Shown here piece after piece: positions 7,255 through 10,775 of a DNA stretch of 10,775 nt. The number at the start of each line of letters is the position of its first letter. Position 1 is the stretch's first letter. Origin of the DNA: JAMQKA01 sp033722415 (lineage in GTDB: Bacteria; Bacteroidota; Rhodothermia; Balneolales; Balneolaceae); the NCBI GenBank assembly GCA_033722415.1, contig JAWVZC010000127.1, positions 1 through 10,775 of the forward strand, in the 5' to 3' direction. The translations under genes and the position numbers were made by a program. The notes under the pieces were generated by a model. The model saw only the letters and a program-made list of their open reading frames with translations, did no database searches and was not told the origin of the DNA.

Positions 7255-8145
7255 TTAATTGAGTCTTACCAGCAGGTGATCGGCCGTTCTCATGATTACG
7301 CGGTATATTTTACCATCAGTTTCAATATCATTGACATGCAGTTGACCCACCGAGATATGAACGGCATTACTGCCTGATGCCTCGGCTACACTGGTGATTA
7401 TTTCCTCGGGAATGGTATGGGCCCCGTCTTGATCTTCCAATATGATCATTTCTGAGCTTTCCCGGGTGAATTGACCGGGTTTTTGTCCTTCCCGGGGATT
7501 GAGAGCGGGACGAATATGTATTCCCACGGGTTTGCTCGACATCGCCTCCCACTTCAACTCCAAATCACCGGAATGAGCCTGCAGGTGAGTTTCAGAGGGA
7601 GAGAGAATGGCAACCTGTTTGTCTGGTGCCGTAATGGAAAGACGCAGGGCGGGGAAATCCCCGGATCCACTTGTTTCTATCGAGTACTCCCCCCCGGCAA
7701 CGTAGGTAAGTGATGCGGTTTGTTGAAACGGACCGAAATGTTTGCTGCTGTACACCAGCTGATCAGCAGAGAACCGACTCTGTTGTTTGGCCAGTTCAAT
7801 TGTTTCATTCCCAGCCGACCGGATGGTGACAGTGCCCATATCGACCGTGGAAACGTGATAGGGCGGTTGCAGCTGCACCTCCTTGTCAAAACCGATGGCC
7901 ATCGCCAAGGCCAGCATTTCATTGTCGTCAGAAAACCGAGAGTGGGGATTCATCCCGTTCCAGTTAAGCATAAATATGCCGTCTCCGCTGACTTCACCGG
8001 TTTCGCTCGATGCCAGAGCGGCAGTCATCGGTTCCGGGAACTCCAGCTCGGAGGAGGCCTCAATATTCGGGGTCAGGCTATCTGAACAAGAGATAGTGCT
8101 CAGGATAAAAAGCAACATTACCGCTTTGTTGATTTGTGTATTCAT
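7255..8145 (-). CDS. unrecognised predicted lipoprotein
   Basis: I do not recognise the family. The N-terminus MNTQINKAVMLLFILSTISC looks like a lipoprotein signal, with C20 as the lipidated residue; the -3 position is Thr, which is tolerated in Bacteroidota-type lipoboxes. The 296-residue protein has no transmembrane segment after that. It appears beta-rich, with no further Cys and no clear enzyme motif. Notable stretches are GDGIFMLNWNGMNPHSRFSDD (54-74), VDMGTVTIRSAGN (101-113), LKWEAMSSKPVGIHIRP (200-216) and a hydrophobic-alternating C-terminus IYRVIMRTADHLLVRLN. The ATG is preceded by TGGAGA at good spacing, one of the best ribosome-binding sites here. It has its own terminator and long upstream gap, so it is probably transcribed alone. 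It may be a surface or periplasmic protein of the inner leaflet or outer membrane. Confidence 0.75.
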   Translation of the reverse strand: MNTQINKAVMLLFILSTISCSDSLTPNIEASSELEFPEPMTAALASSETGEVSGDGIFMLNWNGMNPHSRFSDDNEMLALAMAIGFDKEVQLQPPYHVSTVDMGTVTIRSAGNETIELAKQQSRFSADQLVYSSKHFGPFQQTASLTYVAGGEYSIETSGSGDFPALRLSITAPDKQVAILSPSETHLQAHSGDLELKWEAMSSKPVGIHIRPALNPREGQKPGQFTRESSEMIILEDQDGAHTIPEEIITSVAEASGSNAVHISVGQLHVNDIETDGKIYRVIMRTADHLLVRLN

Positions 8146-8538
8146 CTTGTTTCTCCAGTTGTAATTTTGGGTTATGATGAACTGCTTGTTTGATTAGACA
8201 AGGACCAACCCATATGCTTGCATTTTTTATAAGCAATGGTAATTAATCGGCATTACATCATTTTCAGGCGGTGATGAATACCCGTACAAAAAGTGAGACA
8301 GGGGTATAGTGAAACCACGGGCCGCTGATATATTCAATTCACCAACTGACGAGACCAGACGAAAGTGTATGATCAGCCATTATGTAAGAAGATGGGCATG
8401 TGGTTGATATACCGCAGTTATCCTTTTTCGAGGAATAAGCAACTAAAGTACACCCTGATCCCATAGTGCCGGATTCAGATCGGTTCAAGTCCGATCGAAC
8501 TGAATGGCTCTTCGACACCGGTAACAACGATGATTAGG
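8146..8538. other. intergenic region upstream of the lipoprotein gene
   Basis: No gene is supported; a 62-codon minus-strand frame here (8339-8527) is Ser-rich, has no recognisable features and is probably spurious. The right part contains a stem-loop shaped like a tRNA T-arm (8473-8505) and a second inverted repeat at the end of the stress operon (8517-8546), listed separately. The promoter of the lipoprotein gene must lie in the left part; minus-strand TTGTCT followed 17 bases later by ATCATA (within about 8172-8200) is a weak candidate. Confidence 0.4.
8473..8505. other. stem-loop resembling a tRNA T-arm, no complete tRNA
   Basis: GATCGG (8478-8483), loop TTCAAGT (8484-8490) and CCGATC (8491-8496) form a perfect 6-bp stem. 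The loop fits the T-loop consensus TTCRANY. An outer ATTCA/TGAAT pairing extends it with a 4-base bulge. No D-arm, anticodon arm or fully matching 5' acceptor strand is found upstream on the plus strand, so it is not a working tRNA. It may be a remnant of one or a chance hairpin. Confidence 0.3.
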
Positions 8539-8546
8539 TTACCGGT
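8517..8546 (-). terminator. inverted repeat overlapping the stop of the stress operon, possible transcript end
   Basis: ACCGGTAAC (8517-8525) and GTTACCGGT (8538-8546) are perfect 9-base inverted repeats around a 12-base loop. The right arm contains the TAA stop of the Spy-like gene (8539-8541), so in the mRNA the stem starts a few bases before the end of the coding region. There is no U run after it on the minus strand, so it is not a classic intrinsic terminator; it could be a 3' stabilising hairpin or Rho-type end. Confidence 0.4.
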
Positions 8547-9063
8547 TATCAAACGGGCGTTGGTTCCTCATAAGCGGGGTTGGACCATCTGGTCCCGGTC
8601 CGCGACCTGCAGACATTATACGTCGAATAAAAATACGCTGCTGGCGCTCCGACAGGAACTTTTTCGCCTCCTGAAGACTCTCCAACGCTTGGTCGCCGAT
8701 CTGTAACCGAATCTCCGCAATCTCGCGCATGGTATTCCGAATACTGTCGGTACTGCTGCTGTCCTGCTCGATCAGGACCGTAAACATCTTTTCCTCAAGC
8801 CGAAGTATTTGCTCTCGCTGAGGTTCAACCTCGGTTCGAAAGGACTGCAGCACTTGAACCAGTTTTTTGCGCTGTTCGGCAGAAAGATTTTCAACACTAT
8901 CAAACGGTTGCGTAAATGGGGCCTCGAATTTAGGTTTGGGATCCATGAACCGGGCAATCGGAGGCTTCCGGTCAGTTACATGCAGGTACACGATAGTCCC
9001 CAGCAGTCCTATATTGAGCACGATTAAAAATATGAGAGCCCCAACCATTGTTTTCACTTTCAT
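8539..9063 (-). CDS. Spy/CpxP/heavy-metal-sensor-like membrane-anchored periplasmic protein
   Basis: A 174-residue protein with an N-terminal membrane anchor (about 7-28, VGALIFLIVLNIGLLGTIVY) and then a largely helical periplasmic part. Two motifs resemble the LTxxQ repeats of Spy and CpxP: LSAEQRKKL (60-68) and LSERQQRIF (137-145), with charged helices (80-135) between them. The C-terminal tail (151-174) is Gly/Pro/Arg-rich and probably disordered. Proteins of this type act as periplasmic chaperones or stress/metal sensors feeding back on an ECF sigma pathway. No His/Cys cluster for metal binding is present, so a metal-sensor label would be weak. Its ATG overlaps the anti-sigma stop (ATGA, 9060-9063), and the coding end of that gene supplies GGAAGG as ribosome-binding site. 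It is the third gene of the sigma operon. Confidence 0.82.
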   Translation of the reverse strand: MKVKTMVGALIFLIVLNIGLLGTIVYLHVTDRKPPIARFMDPKPKFEAPFTQPFDSVENLSAEQRKKLVQVLQSFRTEVEPQREQILRLEEKMFTVLIEQDSSSTDSIRNTMREIAEIRLQIGDQALESLQEAKKFLSERQQRIFIRRIMSAGRGPGPDGPTPLMRNQRPFDNR

Positions 9064-9539
9064 TGCTGACCACCTTCCATTTCTGTTAATACGACTTCGA
9101 ATTGTGAACCCAGGTTTGGCTGGACCATACCTTCATAATACAATTCCGAAATCGAGGTGTTTTGATTTGCCTGCAGGTCAGACTGGGAGATGTACACCAG
9201 CTGTTGTCCGATTACAAACCCGAGTAGCAGCCCCAGCACAACCAGGGAACAGGTCAATAGTTTTGAGAGCCCAAAGAACGACGCCTCCGGAACTGTTGCT
9301 GCCCTATCGGGATCCTCAGCTCTGCGTTTGATTCGAACGGGCAAGTAAGGATCTTTCTGCAATGTCGGCAACAGTTCGGGCCGGGGATCCTCCAACACGC
9401 TCTGCATCGCCTGGAAATAGGAATGACATGTTTCACATGTTTGCAGGTGCTGTTCAACAGCACGCTTGTTTTTAGTATCAAGCTGGCCTTCCCACCAATC
9501 AAGGAAGTATGTTTTTACGTGTTTGTTATTTGGAATCAT
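9060..9539 (-). CDS. membrane anti-sigma factor with HxxxCxxC zinc-binding motif
   Basis: Holds the co-encoded ECF sigma factor inactive at the inner membrane until a signal arrives. The cytoplasmic N-terminal domain carries EQHLQTCETCHSYF, the H-x3-C-x2-C motif of zinc-binding anti-sigma domains (H31, C35, C38 counted from this start). One transmembrane segment follows (about 93-115, LLTCSLVVLGLLLGFVIG), then a short periplasmic part of about 45 residues. I chose the ATG at 9539 because AAGGTG stands 6 bases before it; the frame also has an ATG at 9563, directly after the sigma stop codon, with a weaker AAGAGA, adding MPNRKVTR. Either way the gene is translated right behind the sigma gene. 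Release is probably by regulated proteolysis or by a conformational signal possibly passed by the Spy-like protein; the sequence does not show which. Confidence 0.88.
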   Translation of the reverse strand: MIPNNKHVKTYFLDWWEGQLDTKNKRAVEQHLQTCETCHSYFQAMQSVLEDPRPELLPTLQKDPYLPVRIKRRAEDPDRAATVPEASFFGLSKLLTCSLVVLGLLLGFVIGQQLVYISQSDLQANQNTSISELYYEGMVQPNLGSQFEVVLTEMEGGQQ

Positions 9540-9563
9540 ACGAGTCACCTTACGATTTGGCAT

Positions 9564-10139
9564 TTAATCTCTTAAATCATCAGTATATGGTTCCATTAGT
9601 TTCAGCAATTTTTTCTTGGCCCGGAATATCCGTGATTCCACGGCACTTATCGACAGCTCCATGACTTCGGCAATCTCCCGATTACCCATCTCATCATACC
9701 GTTGCAATACCAGCGGTACCCGGTACTTGGCGGGAAGTTGTTGTATCAGTTCCCAAACCAGGATCTCCCGTTCCTCCCGCTCAATTTTTTCGTCGGGTGG
9801 TTCAAACCCGTCGTTGCTCCAGAAATCAAATACCGGCACCTCCGATCGAACGACTTCCGTAACGGAGCGTTCCAGGAGATCCAGCCAGTGGTACCTGTTT
9901 CGTTTTTTCAGGTAATTCAGCACATGATTTACGGCGATACGGTAAATCCAGGTATAGATACTGGATTGCTGGTTAAAATCATCAATGTTTTCAAATACCT
10001 TCATGAAAATGTCCTGCGTCAAATCACGGGCCACATCCTCTCCACCGGTCATACGGTATGCCATGTTTAAAATTCGATCGCCATACTCTTCATACAGCTC
10101 ATCAAACGTAACCGGTTTTTGTTCTGTGGATTCTGTCAT
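9564..10139 (-). CDS. ECF-type RNA polymerase sigma factor (sigma-70 family, RpoE-like)
   Basis: Directs RNA polymerase to stress-response promoters. Region 2 covers about residues 12-82 from this start: FDELYEEYGDRILNMAYRMT, the core-binding DLTQDIFMKVFENIDDF, and SSIYTWIYRIAVNHVLNYLK for -10 recognition. A variable acidic linker (95-125) follows. Region 4, about 127-180, reads LIQQLPAKYRVPLVLQRYDE then the helix-turn-helix MGNREIAEVMELSISAVESR and FRAKKKL. No region 1.1 or 3, as expected for ECF factors. I chose ATG 10139 (191 residues). An in-frame TTG at 10157 with AACAGG close before it would add MSYDYY. It heads an operon with its anti-sigma and a Spy-like protein, and such operons usually activate themselves, so the upstream region may carry an ECF-type promoter. 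Confidence 0.93.
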   Translation of the reverse strand: MTESTEQKPVTFDELYEEYGDRILNMAYRMTGGEDVARDLTQDIFMKVFENIDDFNQQSSIYTWIYRIAVNHVLNYLKKRNRYHWLDLLERSVTEVVRSEVPVFDFWSNDGFEPPDEKIEREEREILVWELIQQLPAKYRVPLVLQRYDEMGNREIAEVMELSISAVESRIFRAKKKLLKLMEPYTDDLRD

Positions 10140-10157
10140 ATAATAATCATAACTCAA

Positions 10158-10600
10158 CTACCTGTTGATACCAACTGTTCTTCCTGTTTCATTAGACAAA
10201 CGACTATCAAATTTCTTGTAAAAATTTTTCAAAAGATCAGCAGTTAACAAGAAACAAAGCTCGATATGCCACCTACTAAAATCCAGCTAAACAATGGAGT
10301 GATATCTACTGAAAATATATCCCAAATGACAATATACCGTTCTACCCTGATTCGGGAATCGATATTAAATATTGTCGGTTTACAGTTGGCTGTTCATGCC
10401 CTGCTTTCGGGCCTGGCGCCTCGAGGATTTTGCTGTTTTAGCAGTTATGCTCCAAACAAGGGAGAATTTAATGGCCTGCAGGTGTAGGTCATACTTACCG
10501 TAAGGATTAATAATACTGATCAATATCTTGACTGCTCACTCAACAGCACAAGGTTCCATACCAACTCACTCCTCTATGATGAATTTCACCATAATGTCAA
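10158..10600. other. non-coding stretch between the sigma operon and the putative IS end
   Basis: Apart from the candidate promoter above I see no supported gene. A 73-codon plus-strand frame (10266-10487) has no ribosome-binding site and no recognisable composition. Small hairpins occur, such as GCCC-TGCTTTC-GGGC at about 10398-10412, without T runs. Confidence 0.4.
10203..10232 (-). promoter_or_regulatory. weak candidate promoter of the sigma operon
   Basis: On the minus strand TTGAAA (10232-10227) is followed after 18 bases by GATAGT (10208-10203), 5/6 and 4/6 matches to the sigma-70 consensus, about 65 bases before the sigma start. The segment is AT-rich with A and T runs. Promoters in Bacteroidota-like bacteria often deviate from this consensus, so it is only a hint. 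Confidence 0.25.
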
Positions 10601-10775
10601 GTCGCTGTGTATAATAATTTCTGTAAAAGTAGATAAGTAGAAAAAAAGAAAGGCCATGGCTAGGTTTTGATTGAACGCTTAAAATATAACCAAACCATCA
10701 TTGCCATGACCTCTAAGAAAAAGGATACGAAGACTGGAGAAGAATTTCAGCTGGAAGATCTGCTACAGACTGACA
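10601..10775 (+). mobile_element. possible left end of an insertion sequence, cut by the window edge
   Basis: From about 10601 the sequence reads CTGTGTATAATAATTTCTGT, which resembles the terminal repeats I recall for IS256-family elements. About 100 bases later a reading frame opens that looks like a transposase start. The right end, second inverted repeat and target duplication are outside the window, so neither the boundary nor the family is proven. Confidence 0.4.
10706..10775 (+). CDS. N-terminal fragment of a probable transposase (IS256-like)
   Basis: An ATG at 10706 opens a frame that stays open for the 23 codons to the window edge, starting MTSKKKDTKTGEEF and continuing QLEDLLQTD. 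A short Lys-rich start followed by an acidic EF-LE-LL segment is similar to the N-termini of IS256-type DDE transposases in related phyla, but this is a memory-based resemblance over very few residues. There is no evident ribosome-binding site, common for IS genes. It is the only gene in the window on the plus strand. Confidence 0.45.
   Translation, partial: MTSKKKDTKTGEEFQLEDLLQTD

Noticed and set aside
7720..8085. 121-codon plus-strand ORF antisense to the lipoprotein
   Set aside because: It is a shadow of the minus-strand gene, which has a signal peptide, ribosome-binding site and terminator.
8415..8503. A complete plus-strand tRNA of the long-variable-arm class
   Set aside because: Only the T-arm and 5 of 7 acceptor pairs can be drawn; positions 8-9, the D-arm with its GG and an anticodon stem are missing.
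8339..8527. 62-codon minus-strand ORF in the gap before the Spy-like gene
   Set aside because: No ribosome-binding site, Ser-rich with no features, and it spans the T-arm-like hairpin.
10266..10487. 73-codon plus-strand ORF upstream of the sigma operon
   Set aside because: No ribosome-binding site, no recognised family, atypical composition and hairpin-rich sequence.
1..10775. CRISPR array, toxin-antitoxin, phage defence or secondary-metabolite genes
   Set aside because: No regularly spaced repeats and no proteins of these classes were found on either strand.

Overview
The window looks like chromosomal DNA of a Gram-negative bacterium from the Bacteroidota/Balneolota/Rhodothermota side of the tree. 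Balneolota is my best guess, from family composition only. The pointers are a TonB-dependent receptor with an N-terminal carboxypeptidase-regulatory-like domain followed directly by a DUF4249 lipoprotein, an ECF sigma / zinc-finger anti-sigma / Spy-like operon, a Cys-type sulfatase and a Tat-like sugar isomerase/epimerase. Every intact gene is on the minus strand. The only plus-strand gene I support is a fragment at the right edge.

Layout from left to right. Positions 1-41 may hold the signal peptide of a gene running off the left edge. Positions 264-1736 encode an exported formylglycine-type sulfatase. Positions 2064-3035 encode an exported TIM-barrel sugar isomerase/epimerase. The 800-base gap at 3036-3835 contains the decayed C-terminal part of a second, different sulfatase (3189-3422) and a folded, probably dispersed intergenic repeat (3730-3829). 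Positions 3836-4669 (DUF4249 lipoprotein) and 4676-7126 (TonB-dependent receptor) form a two-gene operon for outer-membrane uptake. A strong terminator hairpin (7211-7237) separates this operon from an unrecognised lipoprotein gene (7255-8145).

After a non-coding stretch with two stem-loops comes a tightly packed envelope-stress style operon, transcribed leftward: ECF sigma factor (9564-10139), membrane anti-sigma factor with an HxxxCxxC motif (9060-9539) and a Spy/CpxP-like membrane-anchored protein (8539-9063). The sigma and anti-sigma genes abut or nearly abut, and the last two overlap by ATGA. About 440 apparently empty bases follow. From about 10601 the sequence looks like the left end of an insertion sequence, with the first codons of a probable transposase at 10706.

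How the parts fit: the left half suggests scavenging of (sulfated) carbohydrates, with one sulfatase intact and another eroded. The TonB/DUF4249 pair imports an unidentified ligand. The right half senses and responds to envelope stress. I see no CRISPR array, no convincing tRNA or rRNA, and no defence or otherwise novel system. The most informative non-standard item is the sulfatase pseudogene, which a plain ORF search mislabels as a 95-residue protein in a composite frame.
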